A stretch of 64,000 nucleotides of DNA from Pedobacter frigidisoli (GCF_004331675.1 NZ_SJSN01000014.1:80711-144710), one strand, 5' to 3'; positions 51,130 to 60,557 are shown, counted from the stretch's first letter. Translations and numbers: made by a program. The notes: generated by a model not told the origin, from the letters alone.

Positions 51130-52668
51130 ATGAAGCATACCACCACCTCGGGCATTGAGATAAAGGAAATCTATACCTCGGCAAAACCGATGGAGGAAAC
51201 GGCGGGAGAATTTCCGTTTACTCGGGGTATTCAAAAAGACATGTACCGCGGTCGTTTATGGACAATGAGGCAATATGCTGGTTTTTCAACAGCAGAAGAA
51301 TCCAATAAAAGATATCACTATTTATTGGCGCAAGGAACAACTGGTTTATCAGTTGCTTTCGATTTGCCAACCCAAATTGGTTACGATTCCGATCATGAAA
51401 TGGCCGATGGGGAAGTGGGCAAGGTTGGCGTGGCCATCGATTCGTTAAAGGATATCGAAATCCTGTTTAATGGAATAGAGTTGAAAAACATCACCACTTC
51501 CATGACGATCAATGCAACTGCCGCTATTCTATTGGCGATGTACATTGCCTTGGCGAAGAAACAGGGAGCAGATCTCCAGCAAATTTCTGGAACCATACAA
51601 AACGATATCCTCAAAGAATACGCAGCAAGAGGAACCTATATTTATCCTCCAAAGCAATCTATGCGATTGATTACCGATATTTTCGAGTTTTGCAGTAAGG
51701 AGGTTCCAAAATGGAATACCATATCTATTTCAGGTTATCACATTCGGGAGGCGGGCTCTAATGCTGTTCAAGAATTGGCTTTTACGTTGGCTAATGGAAA
51801 AACTTATCTCAAGGCAGCGCTTGATAAAGAATTGGATATCAATGTTTTCGCAAAAAGATTATCATTCTTCTTCAATTGCCACAATAATTTTTTCGAGGAA
51901 ATTGCCAAGTTTAGGGCTGCAAGGCGGATGTGGGCAAAAATAACCAAGGAATTAGGCGCAACCGATCCAAAGGCACAAATGCTGCGTTTCCATACGCAAA
52001 CAGGAGGTTCTACATTAACAGCGCAACAGCCACTTAATAACGTTATTCGGGTAACCAATCAGGCTATGGCAGCTGTTTTAGGCGGAACGCAATCCTTGCA
52101 CACCAACGGATATGATGAAGCACTTTCCCTTCCAACAGAGTCTGCGGCGAAAATCGCTCTGCGTACCCAACAGATTATAGGTTTTGAAAGTGGCGTAACC
52201 GATACGGTAGATCCTTTAGCAGGCTCTTTCTTTGTAGAAAATTTAACCGACGAGGTAGAAGCTGCGGCTTGGGCTTATATAGATAAGATTGACGCCATGG
52301 GCGGATCGGTAAATGCCATCGAAAGCGGATACATGCAGAATGAAATTGCAAGCGCTTCCTATCAATATCAAAAGGAAATTGAATCTGGCGATCGGATCTC
52401 AGTCGGGGTAAATAAGTTTGCCCAAAAGGAAGAAGATTTAATAGAAGGTTTTAATATCGATGATTCTATCCGCAAATTGCAAACAGAGAAACTGAGTAGC
52501 CTAAAGGCCGAAAGAAATAATGATTCGGTTGCGAAAGCACTAGCTATTTTGAAAAATGCTGCAAAAGAGGATATCAATTTAATGCCATTAATTATCGATG
52601 CGGTAGAAAAATATGCAACCCTTGGCGAAATCGCAGATACACTTCGTAATGTTTTTGGGGAATATTAG
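51130..52668 (+). CDS. methylmalonyl-CoA mutase large subunit without B12 domain
   Basis: 512 residues covering only the substrate-binding TIM barrel. Key residues match true methylmalonyl-CoA mutase: Tyr49 (RQYAGF), Arg167 (AARGTYIYPP) and His204 (SGYHIREAG); isobutyryl-type mutases have Phe and Gln at the first two. The protein ends (TLRNVFGEY) where the cobalamin-binding domain (DxHxxG) would start in a full-length MutB. The B12-binding part must be a separate protein encoded elsewhere. The reaction is R-methylmalonyl-CoA to succinyl-CoA. Confidence 0.9.
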   Translation: MKHTTTSGIEIKEIYTSAKPMEETAGEFPFTRGIQKDMYRGRLWTMRQYAGFSTAEESNKRYHYLLAQGTTGLSVAFDLPTQIGYDSDHEMADGEVGKVGVAIDSLKDIEILFNGIELKNITTSMTINATAAILLAMYIALAKKQGADLQQISGTIQNDILKEYAARGTYIYPPKQSMRLITDIFEFCSKEVPKWNTISISGYHIREAGSNAVQELAFTLANGKTYLKAALDKELDINVFAKRLSFFFNCHNNFFEEIAKFRAARRMWAKITKELGATDPKAQMLRFHTQTGGSTLTAQQPLNNVIRVTNQAMAAVLGGTQSLHTNGYDEALSLPTESAAKIALRTQQIIGFESGVTDTVDPLAGSFFVENLTDEVEAAAWAYIDKIDAMGGSVNAIESGYMQNEIASASYQYQKEIESGDRISVGVNKFAQKEEDLIEGFNIDDSIRKLQTEKLSSLKAERNNDSVAKALAILKNAAKEDINLMPLIIDAVEKYATLGEIADTLRNVFGEY

Positions 52669-52713
52669 CGGCTTTAACACAAAAAACGAAAGAAATTAAA
52701 CATTTTTAATGAT

Positions 52714-52817
52714 CAGTAAAGCAAAACCTGTGCTTCTCAGTTCAATTAGCCCTGCTATTCGTTGTAGCCCGATTAGAAAAAAATCGGGGCTGCCATTGCC
52801 ATCAGGTTTAGGTGGCC
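52714..52817 (+). repeat. frame repeat, copy F (degenerate)
   Basis: It contains AAAGCAAAACCTGTGCTTC, CCCTGCTATTCGTTGTAGC, a hairpin CCCGATT-AGAAAA-AATCGGG and the end CAGGTTTAGG. The order of landmarks fits the frame family but the ends have diverged. Confidence 0.55.
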
Positions 52818-52899
52818 AGGATTATAAATAAATCAAAGCACATGATTTACATTTTTTAAATTAAACATTCCTATAGGTGTTTAATACCCCAAATAAAAG

Positions 52900-53313
52900 G
52901 GGAAATAATACCCCGTTTTTAAGTAGGCTATTTTGTTAGGCAGATTCTTGATCACCAACACTAAAGCAATTTATTTGATTATCAGTAATTTGAGTTTTTT
53001 ACACAGAAGAACAATACCAAACAACCAATCTTATCTTTTAGTGGCTTGGAAATTGCTTTTACTTCATCGATTCGAAATGGCTTTAATAAATGATGTTAAT
53101 TAATTGTAAATGTGGATAACCAGTGTTAATAAATAGTTATCAACATAAAAAATTGAGGTTAAGTAGGCTACCTTATTCCTTATCAGTACGTTACAATTTA
53201 TTTGAAATTTTTGTTTAAAATGTTGATAATTTTGTCAATATTCGTAGTCCCGAAACGGACCATCCCTTTATTTCGTATCGGCACTGAAAACCAATAAATT
53301 ATAGAAAATCGCA
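52900..53313. other. AT-rich DnaA-box region upstream of dnaA (possible oriC)
   Basis: This gene-free stretch holds one perfect DnaA box (TGTGGATAA, 53111-53119, reverse of TTATCCACA), two close variants (TTATCAACA at 53137-53145 and its inverse TGTTGATAA at 53221-53229) and a weaker TGTTAATAA (53124-53132). The surroundings are strongly AT-rich. It could be the replication origin or only the autoregulated dnaA promoter region; base-composition skew would be needed to decide. Confidence 0.6.
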
Positions 53314-54744
53314 ATGGAAAAAACTTGTACAGAAGTGTGGAAGAACTGTCTTCAAATTATTAAGGATAACATCCCGAACCAAAGTTTTAAAACCTGGTTC
53401 GAGCCAATAACAGCCCTTAAGTTGGAAGGTAAGGTTTTAACCATACAGGTGCCAAGTTTGTTCTTTTACGAATGGCTTGAAGAACATTATGTAGGCTTGC
53501 TGCGCAAGACTGTAAAAAAACAACTTGGTGAGGATGGCCGGTTGGAATATAATATCGTTGTTGATAAATCATCAAACAGTGGTAGCCCTTATACTACCAA
53601 TATGCCCTCTAACGGAAATGGAGCAGAAGCTAAAATGCAATCAATGCCCATTCCTGTTTCGATAAATAAGGATATCAGAAATCCATTTATCATCCCAGGA
53701 TTAAAGAAATTAAATGTTGATCCCCAATTAAATTCTAACTATACTTTCGAAAATTATATTGAAGGAGATTGCAACCGTTTAGCTCGTTCTGCAGGTTATG
53801 CTGTAGCGGCAAAACCAGGTGGTACATCTTTCAACCCATTGATGATTTACGGTGGAGTAGGTTTAGGTAAAACCCATTTGGCGCAAGCAATTGGTAATGA
53901 GATTAAGCGGAGCATGCCAGATAAATTGGTGATTTATGTAAGCTGCGAAAAATTTTGCCAACAGTTTGTAGATTCATTAAAGAACAACACCATTAACGAT
54001 TTCGTTAACTTCTACCAAGCGATGGATGTCATCATTATGGATGATGTACACAACTTTGCTGGCAAGGAAAAAACACAGGATATTTTCTTCCACATCTTTA
54101 ACCACTTACACCAATCTGGTAAACAGGTAATCTTAACATCAGATAAGGCTCCGAAAGATTTAGCTGGTTTAGAAGAACGTTTATTAAGTCGTTTTAAATG
54201 GGGGCTTTCAGCAGACTTACAGATTCCTGATTTGGAGACGCGTATTGCTATCCTAAGAAAGAAAATGTACGCAGATGGTATCGAATTGCCGGGTGAAGTT
54301 GTAGAATATGTAGCACACAATATTGATAATAACGTTCGTGAGTTAGAGGGAGCTATGGTGTCTTTATTGGCCCAAGCAACTTTGAACAAAAAAGAAATCG
54401 ATTTAAATCTGGCTAAACAGATGTTGAAGAATTTCATCAAGAATACCTCAAAAGAAATTTCAATGGAATATATCCAGAAATTGGTTTGTGAGTACTTTGA
54501 GGTTCCTGTTGATATGGTTAAATCACAAACTCGTAAACGCGAAATCGTTCAGGCTCGTCAAATTTCGATGTACCTTTCAAAAAGCCATACAAAATCATCA
54601 TTGAAAACAATTGGTGCTTTCTTTGGCGGTCGCGATCATAGTACGGTAATTTACGCTTGCCAAACGGTTGAGGATTTAATCGATACCGATAAGAAATTTA
54701 AGGCTTACGTTCACGATATTCAAAAGAAATTAAAAATGAGCTAA
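53314..54744 (+). CDS. dnaA: chromosomal replication initiator protein DnaA
   Basis: 476 residues with all four domains: I (~1-80), a linker II rich in Asn/Ser, III AAA+ with Walker A GGVGLGKTH (180-188) and Walker B VIIMDDVHNF (~239-248), and IV DNA-binding helix-turn-helix ending in the DnaA signature with GGRDHSTVIYA (from ~438). It binds DnaA boxes and opens the origin. Four box-like sites lie within 210 bases upstream. A perfect terminator follows. Confidence 0.98.
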   Translation: MEKTCTEVWKNCLQIIKDNIPNQSFKTWFEPITALKLEGKVLTIQVPSLFFYEWLEEHYVGLLRKTVKKQLGEDGRLEYNIVVDKSSNSGSPYTTNMPSNGNGAEAKMQSMPIPVSINKDIRNPFIIPGLKKLNVDPQLNSNYTFENYIEGDCNRLARSAGYAVAAKPGGTSFNPLMIYGGVGLGKTHLAQAIGNEIKRSMPDKLVIYVSCEKFCQQFVDSLKNNTINDFVNFYQAMDVIIMDDVHNFAGKEKTQDIFFHIFNHLHQSGKQVILTSDKAPKDLAGLEERLLSRFKWGLSADLQIPDLETRIAILRKKMYADGIELPGEVVEYVAHNIDNNVRELEGAMVSLLAQATLNKKEIDLNLAKQMLKNFIKNTSKEISMEYIQKLVCEYFEVPVDMVKSQTRKREIVQARQISMYLSKSHTKSSLKTIGAFFGGRDHSTVIYACQTVEDLIDTDKKFKAYVHDIQKKLKMS

Positions 54745-54815
54745 TTTGAGGTTTAAGATTACGAGGATTAGATTTTTTAAAAAAAACTAATAGCTCATAC
54801 AAAACTTCAAAGCAT

Positions 54816-54848
54816 AAAAAAAAGTCCTGATCAAATCAGGACTTTTTT
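54816..54848. terminator. bidirectional terminator after dnaA
   Basis: AAAAAAAAGTCCTGAT-CAA-ATCAGGACTTTTTT is a perfect stem with A and T tracts on both sides, 72 bases after the dnaA stop. It could also stop the opposite-strand Nudix transcript. Confidence 0.92.
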
Positions 54849-54980
54849 CGTTTAGCTAACTTAGCTATTAATATAGGTTCGATAAACCGAAATTTCGGGA
54901 TGGAAAACGCCCTAATAATTAATTTACGATAATCTATTAATCGGAACTATTCAGCTTAGCCAAACGTACTAGACCTTTGT

Positions 54981-55060
54981 AGCTAAACCCGATCGAAGCG
55001 GGATGCCCAACAATTCTTCATTGTTGGCAGAAGTGTGAGCGGGACTGGAAGCTGCCAAAT
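54981..55060 (-). repeat. frame repeat with hairpin cargo, copy G
   Basis: On the minus strand: TTTGGCAGCTTCCAGTCCCG then CTCACACTTCTG, a hairpin CCAACAAT-GAAGA-ATTGTTGG, and the end GATCGGGTTTAGCT. The rest of 54849-55160 shows no gene. Confidence 0.68.
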
Positions 55061-55160
55061 GCAACCGCCTGCTAATTTTCTAGAAACCGCCAAAACCTTA
55101 ACTCATGTTCGGTAAAATAAAATCTTTTAACTATTATCAATTTAGGGCATAAATAATAAC

Positions 55161-55709
55161 TTACATCTGCTCAAGTTCTGCTAAACCATAATACAATGCC
55201 GCAACGTGAATGCATTGCGCAATCTTGTTTTCCTTTAATAATAGCCTTACCTCGGCAATCGTATATTGCTCAACATTCAAGATTTCATGTTCATCTAAAT
55301 GTTGTTCATGAGTTTTAATGCCACCGGTTAAAAGGTAGGTAAATGTTCTATTGTTTGCCGTTGCTGGATTTGGATATAACTCGGCTATAAGCTTACATGT
55401 TTTGAAAGTATAACCAGTTTCCTCCAGTAATTCTCTTTTAACGCCAGCTTCAGGACCCTCGTCGCCATCAATAACGCCACCGGGAACTTCCAATGATACG
55501 ATATCGGCAGCATGACGGTACTGGCGGACCATTATAATTTTCCCCTCTTCGGTTAAGGCAATCGCAGTAGCCCAATTGGGATATTCTAAAACAAAGTAAT
55601 CATCCTTTACTGTTCCGTTAGGAAGTTTTACCTCATCTACGCGTAATGTAGCCCATTTTTCTCGCACTAAATATTTAGAGGCAAGTTTCTGCCACTTTTC
55701 TACAATCAT
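55161..55709 (-). CDS. Nudix hydrolase, ADP-ribose pyrophosphatase-like
   Basis: 182 residues with a complete Nudix box, GX5EX7REUXEEXGU, in GVIDGDEGPEAGVKRELLEE followed by TGY. The arrangement with VPGG just before the box and PNPATANNRTF after it is typical of ADP-sugar pyrophosphatases. It would hydrolyse ADP-ribose or similar nucleoside diphosphate compounds in the cytoplasm. The substrate is not proven. Confidence 0.9.
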   Translation of the reverse strand: MIVEKWQKLASKYLVREKWATLRVDEVKLPNGTVKDDYFVLEYPNWATAIALTEEGKIIMVRQYRHAADIVSLEVPGGVIDGDEGPEAGVKRELLEETGYTFKTCKLIAELYPNPATANNRTFTYLLTGGIKTHEQHLDEHEILNVEQYTIAEVRLLLKENKIAQCIHVAALYYGLAELEQM

Positions 55710-55751
55710 ATAATAATTCTTTTTAATCGCTTAACTAAAAGTAGTAGGCTG

Positions 55752-56141
55752 TTAACTTAAGTATTGCTGTATCGTTTTCTGGCGATGCAAGTTAACCAAA
55801 TGGACAATCTTGTGTTGATCTGAAAGATATTGATAAACTAGATTCAGTTTAGGCGCAATAATTTGATTTCTTTCTGCGCTCACTCCCAACTCGTAGTAAA
55901 GAAATTCACTCAAGGTATCTAGTTTTTCTGGCGGAAGATCACTTGCATGGAGCCAATTTTTAAAAACAGAGATATCTTGATCTACTAAAATTTCGCTTGG
56001 AAGATTAAAGCCATTTTCTAAAGTCTCATCAAAAAGAATTTGAGCTTCCTTAAAATTACCATCTAGTTTTAACCCCATAATCTTGGATAAAACCTGAGCA
56101 AGCCTTTGTATTTCGGCAGTAATCAAATCTCTTCTATACAT
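55752..56141 (-). CDS. hypothetical helical protein, DUF6483-like
   Basis: 129 residues, all helical, beginning MYRRDLITAEIQRLAQVLSK, a start seen in a small family of unknown function (resembles DUF6483). No membrane span or signal peptide. It lies downstream of the TPM gene on the same strand, separated by 178 bases that contain a 7-bp tandem repeat. It is followed by the Nudix gene after 42 bases, so the two may share a transcript. Confidence 0.72.
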   Translation of the reverse strand: MYRRDLITAEIQRLAQVLSKIMGLKLDGNFKEAQILFDETLENGFNLPSEILVDQDISVFKNWLHASDLPPEKLDTLSEFLYYELGVSAERNQIIAPKLNLVYQYLSDQHKIVHLVNLHRQKTIQQYLS

Positions 56142-56209
56142 GTTATCTTAATTTTTATGCTGATATTTTGGAACAAGGTGGTAACATTAAAAATGAGAAT
56201 CTTTCCAAT

Positions 56210-56295
<86 letters not shown>

Positions 56296-56319
56296 CCCAA
56301 CCCCAATCTCCCAACTCAG

Positions 56320-57096
56320 TTACCAGCTCCCGCTAGAGCCGCCGCCACCGAAGCTTCCTCCGCCAAAACCGCCAAATCCACCACCACCGCCAGAAGAACC
56401 GCCGCCTCCCCAGCCACTGTTTCCGCCACGACCGCCGCCGCTTCCAAATAACATTGCCCAGAATAACGCATTTGATGCGCCACGGCCACCAATGATTTGG
56501 CTACCTCCGCCACCACCTTTTCTCATGATGATGATAATGATGACAACGATGATAATAATTACAGCTATGCTTCCGACCCCGCCTTTGCTAGATGAAGAAA
56601 CTCGAGGCTTATCATTTTTATATTCGCCTTTCGTGTATTTGATAATGGACGTTGTTCCAGCATCTAGACCAGCGTAATAATCGCCAGCCTTGAAATTGGG
56701 TTTGATATCGTCTTCAATAATTCTCTTTGCATAAACATCAGGAAGAGCACCCTCTAAACCGTAGCCTGTTTGGATAGAGATTTTTCTGTCGCCCACTGCA
56801 ACAACGATCATAATCCCGTTGTTTTTGCCACTTTGCCCAACACCCCATTTTCGTCCGAGCTCTACGGCATATTCATTAATATCATAATCGCCAACAGATT
56901 TCAATATGGCAATAGAGATTTGTGTTGATGAAGAATCATCGAAAGCAACCAATTTTCTTTCCAATGTTGCTTTTTGTTCACTCGATAAAACATTCGAATA
57001 ATCGTTAACTAAAGTTGTTGGCTTTTCTGGGAAATCTTGGGCGAATGCAAAAGAGAAAACAAAGCTGAAGAGTGATAAGAGGAATAATTTTCTCAT
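56320..57096 (-). CDS. TPM-domain membrane protein with glycine-rich tail (YgcG-like)
   Basis: 258 residues: signal peptide 1-19, TPM domain (~22-150) with LSSEQKATLERKLVAFDDSS and the IMIVVAVGDRKISIQTGYGL strand, a membrane helix at ~175-191, and a C-terminal tail of about 65 residues that is mostly Gly and Ser. TPM domains of this type sit in the periplasm; the family's role is unknown, with links to photosystem repair in plants and to membrane stress in bacteria. It is third in the lemA-TPM-TPM operon (2-base gap). Confidence 0.9.
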   Translation of the reverse strand: MRKLFLLSLFSFVFSFAFAQDFPEKPTTLVNDYSNVLSSEQKATLERKLVAFDDSSSTQISIAILKSVGDYDINEYAVELGRKWGVGQSGKNNGIMIVVAVGDRKISIQTGYGLEGALPDVYAKRIIEDDIKPNFKAGDYYAGLDAGTTSIIKYTKGEYKNDKPRVSSSSKGGVGSIAVIIIIVVIIIIIMRKGGGGGSQIIGGRGASNALFWAMLFGSGGGRGGNSGWGGGGSSGGGGGFGGFGGGSFGGGGSSGSW

Positions 57097-57098
57097 TA

Positions 57099-57542
57099 TT
57101 ATTTATTTTCTTGATTATCCATAAAAACAATATCGTTTGGCAATTCGTTAATATCGCCTTTTTGTGGAGGGAAGAATAACGCCAGTTTTTCGCCAGCTAA
57201 TGCTACGCCCGCAATAATTCCTTCTGCCAAATCGCCTTTGGCAAAGTGTGCGGTCATGGCTACTTTGGTGGTTTCCCAAAAATTTTCGGGTACCAATCTG
57301 TTAATTCCTAAATCCCCAATAATCGCAAACTTATGATCTGCATGAGCCAAATAAATTAATACGCCATTTCTTTGGGCGGTTTTATCCATGTCTAATTTGG
57401 CAAAATATTCTGTAGCTTTTTCATAAGGGTCGCCCTCGCAAAGCTTATCTATCGCAATTCTAATCTCTCCTGATGTAGCATTTTCGGCACTCTGAATAGC
57501 TTTGGCAATTTTATCTTGTTCGATATCTGAAAATAATGACAT
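57099..57542 (-). CDS. TPM-domain protein
   Basis: 147 residues with a TPM core (~10-130) but no signal peptide; IQSAENATSGEIRIAID and VLIYLAHADHKFAIIGD match the equivalent strands of the longer TPM protein. It is cytoplasmic or membrane-associated. Two TPM paralogues next to lemA is a common Bacteroidota arrangement. Confidence 0.88.
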   Translation of the reverse strand: MSLFSDIEQDKIAKAIQSAENATSGEIRIAIDKLCEGDPYEKATEYFAKLDMDKTAQRNGVLIYLAHADHKFAIIGDLGINRLVPENFWETTKVAMTAHFAKGDLAEGIIAGVALAGEKLALFFPPQKGDINELPNDIVFMDNQENK

Positions 57543-57627
57543 TTCTATATTTTTAAATGAAGTAAAAAGGGTAATGAATGTTCAACTAAATAAACATACA
57601 CTACCCTTAAATGTTGTGCTTAAAATA

Positions 57628-58209
57628 TTAAAATTCTACTTTCGGAGCATTTTTGGCTGTGGCATCTGCCTCAAAATAACCCTTAGGTTTAAAGCCGAAC
57701 ATTCCAGCTGTTAAATTGGTTGGGAACGATCTAATCTTAGCGTTGTATTCCTGTACGGCATCATTAAAATCTTTACGTGCAACGGTAATCCTATTTTCAG
57801 TACTTTCCAATTGGGCCGATAAATCGCTAAATTGTTGGGTTGCTCTTAATTCTGGATAAGCTTCTGTAATGGATAACAACTTACCTAAGGCTTGGCTCAA
57901 CTGACCTTGTGCCGCTTGATATTTTTGAATATTCTCTGGCGTTAAATCATCTGCGTTAACCGTCATTTGAGTTGCTTTTGCACGTGCCTCAACAACAGCA
58001 GTTAAAGTTCCTTGTTCAAATTTAGCAGCTCCTTTTACCGTGCTAACCAAGTTCGGAATTAAATCTGCTCTTCGTTGGTATTGGGTTTGAACCGTTCCCC
58101 ATTTCGATTTTACGTTCTCATCAAGTTTAACCATGCTATTGTATCCGCATGAACTTAAGGTGCTAACTGCAATTACAGCAGCTAAAATTCCAAATACTAA
58201 TCTTTTCAT
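57628..58209 (-). CDS. lemA: LemA family lipoprotein
   Basis: 193 residues. The N-terminus has a lipobox LSSC with the acceptor Cys at 21, followed by a LemA helical bundle (KWGTVQTQYQRRADLIPNLV then STVKGAAKFEQGTLTAVVEA). LemA proteins have an extra-cytoplasmic helical domain of unknown role. First gene of the lemA-TPM-TPM group. Confidence 0.93.
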   Translation of the reverse strand: MKRLVFGILAAVIAVSTLSSCGYNSMVKLDENVKSKWGTVQTQYQRRADLIPNLVSTVKGAAKFEQGTLTAVVEARAKATQMTVNADDLTPENIQKYQAAQGQLSQALGKLLSITEAYPELRATQQFSDLSAQLESTENRITVARKDFNDAVQEYNAKIRSFPTNLTAGMFGFKPKGYFEADATAKNAPKVEF

Positions 58210-58278
58210 TTTTATGGTTTTTGTCTTATTATTTCTAATTGAATTAGGCTCAATTTACTAATAAGATTACAAATTCTG

Positions 58279-58286
58279 TACCTTTG
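58279..58286 (+). promoter_or_regulatory. promoter -7 element of the FAD oxidoreductase gene
   Basis: TACCTTTG fits TAnnTTTG, 32 bases before the ATG and divergent from lemA. Confidence 0.5.
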
Positions 58287-58318
58287 TTACAATTCGGGAT
58301 AAAAACCTGACAAGTTGT

Positions 58319-59860
58319 ATGCAAAAAGATATCGAAATAACGCTGCTCCCGCATGAGGTTGAGCAAGCTGAGCTCATTAAAACCAAGTTGGCCGAAAGCT
58401 TGAATATCCCTGAAAAGGAAATAAAGGGCTATGAAATTCTAAAACGGTCGATAGATGCCCGCTCCAGAAAAGTCATTTTCCGACTGCAAATAAAAGTTTT
58501 TATTGATGAAGAACCAAATCTTGAGATTCAGATTGTCAACTATCAAAATGTCAGTAATGCAAAATCGGTATTAATTATTGGAGCTGGCCCTGCCGGATTA
58601 TTCGCTGCTTTGCAATGCATTGAGAACGGACTAAAACCAATCATCATTGAACGTGGTAAAGATGTTAAGCAACGTCGGCGTGATCTTGCGGCCATTAATA
58701 AACAAGGTGTTGTAAATACCGAATCAAATTATTGTTACGGAGAGGGTGGGGCAGGAACCTATTCTGATGGGAAATTATATACCCGATCTAACAAACGAGG
58801 AGACATTAATAAAGTGCTTCAGGTTTTTGTAGATCATGGAGCCGAAAAGGATATTTTGATAGATGCCAGACCACATATTGGTACAAACAAACTGCCTCAT
58901 ATTATTACCTCCATAAAAGATACCATCTTAAATGCTGGAGGGGAGGTGATGTTCGATACACAGATGACCGATATCATCACCGAGTTCGGAAAAGTAAAAG
59001 GTATTGAAATAAATTTTGAAGAGAAACTTTTTGCTGATCATATTATCCTCGCAACAGGTCACTCTGCAAGAGATGTGTATGAATTGTTGAACAGGAAAAA
59101 CATTTTAATTGAAGCTAAGCCGTTTGCTTTAGGCGTACGTATAGAACACCCTCAGGAAATTATCGATGCCGCACAATATCATTGCGATACACGCTCTGAA
59201 TTTTTACCGCCAGCTTATTATAGTTTGGTAGAGCAGGTTGGTGCACGTGGAGTATTTTCATTTTGCATGTGCCCTGGTGGAATTATAGCGCCCTGTGCTA
59301 CAGGTGAAAATGAAATTGTGGTAAATGGTTGGTCTCCATCTAAGCGAAATAACCCTTTTGCAAATTCTGGAACCGTTGTTCAGGTAACCTTGAATGATGT
59401 GCTTGGCTATGATCCTCTTAGAATGTTAAATTTTCAATCAGAAGTTGAGAAATTAGCTTTTGTAGCTGGTGGAGGTAATCTCGTAGCACCCGCACAGCGA
59501 ATGGTAGATTTTGTGAACAATAAATTATCTATCGATCTGCCAAAAAATTCTTATCTGCCTGGAACAAAAAGTGTAATGCTCGATAATATTTTGCCAGAAT
59601 TTGTTTCCGAGAGTTTAAGAGCTGCCTTACCGCTATTCGGAAAGAAAATTAGAGGTTATTACACTAACGATGCTATTTTAGTAGGGGTAGAAAGCAGAAC
59701 TTCGTCTCCTGTTCGTATCCCTCGAGATAAGGAAACATTTCAGCACCCACAAATAAAAGGGCTCTATCCGTGTGCCGAAGGGGCGGGTTATGCTGGCGGA
59801 ATCGTATCTGCAGCAATCGATGGAATTAATTGTGCCAATGCAATCCTAAATTCATCTTAA
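58319..59860 (+). CDS. FAD-dependent oxidoreductase (uncharacterised family)
   Basis: 513 residues. An N-terminal ~80-residue RNA-binding-like domain precedes the FAD domain with GAGPAG (88-93), the RGKDVKQRRRDLAAINKQG stretch and YCYGEGGAGTYSDGKLYTR. The C-terminal motif CAEGAGYAGGIVSAAIDG closes the FAD site. Homologues are widespread and mostly unstudied; some resemble NAD(FAD)-utilising dehydrogenases. Substrate unknown. Confidence 0.88.
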   Translation: MQKDIEITLLPHEVEQAELIKTKLAESLNIPEKEIKGYEILKRSIDARSRKVIFRLQIKVFIDEEPNLEIQIVNYQNVSNAKSVLIIGAGPAGLFAALQCIENGLKPIIIERGKDVKQRRRDLAAINKQGVVNTESNYCYGEGGAGTYSDGKLYTRSNKRGDINKVLQVFVDHGAEKDILIDARPHIGTNKLPHIITSIKDTILNAGGEVMFDTQMTDIITEFGKVKGIEINFEEKLFADHIILATGHSARDVYELLNRKNILIEAKPFALGVRIEHPQEIIDAAQYHCDTRSEFLPPAYYSLVEQVGARGVFSFCMCPGGIIAPCATGENEIVVNGWSPSKRNNPFANSGTVVQVTLNDVLGYDPLRMLNFQSEVEKLAFVAGGGNLVAPAQRMVDFVNNKLSIDLPKNSYLPGTKSVMLDNILPEFVSESLRAALPLFGKKIRGYYTNDAILVGVESRTSSPVRIPRDKETFQHPQIKGLYPCAEGAGYAGGIVSAAIDGINCANAILNSS

Positions 59861-59892
59861 AAACTTTATAATCCTTTGGTTGTTATTTATTT

Positions 59893-60360
59893 ATGTTTAA
59901 CATCACCAATGAAATTAAAAAAGCCTTTAATGGCGATGCATGGCATGGAAATCATGTAATGCAGACTTTAAATAATGTAAATCCTCAAAATGCGTTTAAA
60001 CATTTTATTCCAAATGCCCATTCTATAGCAGAGATTGCCCTGCATTTAACCTCATGGACGGAAGAAGTTACATCAAGATTATTAGGTAAGCCTGCTATGG
60101 AGCCAGAAAGAGGCGATTGGCCATCCCCAGAAAATAAAACACCTCAAGCATGGGAAAAAATCATTTTTGATTTTAAAGTTGCTAACGAAGAGCTGATTCG
60201 TAATTGCGAATTGCTTAAGGATAGTCAATGGGATGATGAGGTAAATGGAGATAGAAATCCAGCATTGGGAACAGGTGTAACCAATGTGGAACTTTTAAGT
60301 GGCTTGGCGCAACATCATGCATATCATTCAGGGCAAATCGCAATACTCTCCAAGTTTTAA
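59893..60360 (+). CDS. DinB-like family protein
   Basis: 155 residues, four-helix bundle with the metal-binding histidines typical of DinB/YfiT: HGNH near the start (about 19-22), EIALHLTSW (about 48-56) and AQHHAYHSGQI near the end. Members are thiol transferases or putative metal-dependent hydrolases. It follows the FAD oxidoreductase gene by 32 bases on the same strand and may share its transcript. Confidence 0.85.
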   Translation: MFNITNEIKKAFNGDAWHGNHVMQTLNNVNPQNAFKHFIPNAHSIAEIALHLTSWTEEVTSRLLGKPAMEPERGDWPSPENKTPQAWEKIIFDFKVANEELIRNCELLKDSQWDDEVNGDRNPALGTGVTNVELLSGLAQHHAYHSGQIAILSKF

Positions 60361-60425
60361 AAATTCATTAAACTTTATAATCCTTAAAATCACCCACCGT
60401 TTGATAAATTAGAAAACATGAAACC

Positions 60426-60522
60426 ATCATGATTTTTCAAATCATACAAGGGTATGAATAACCCGAGCCTGCGAGTTCTTGAACACCAAAACACAACAGG
60501 AACTTGTGAAAAAAATCATGAT
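60426..60522 (+). ncRNA. three-way-junction RNA-like element before the CoA-binding gene
   Basis: Outer stem: ATCATGATTTTTCA (60426-60439) with TGAAAAAAATCATGAT (60507-60522). Inside are two hairpins: GGGT/ACCC (60450-60464) and AGTTCTTG with CAGGAACT (60474-60504). The next gene starts 35 bases downstream. It may be a structured leader (riboswitch-like) or a small RNA or repeat; I know no matching family. Confidence 0.42.
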
Positions 60523-60557
60523 CGCTTAATCACCTTTAAAAAAACAATTAAATACAG

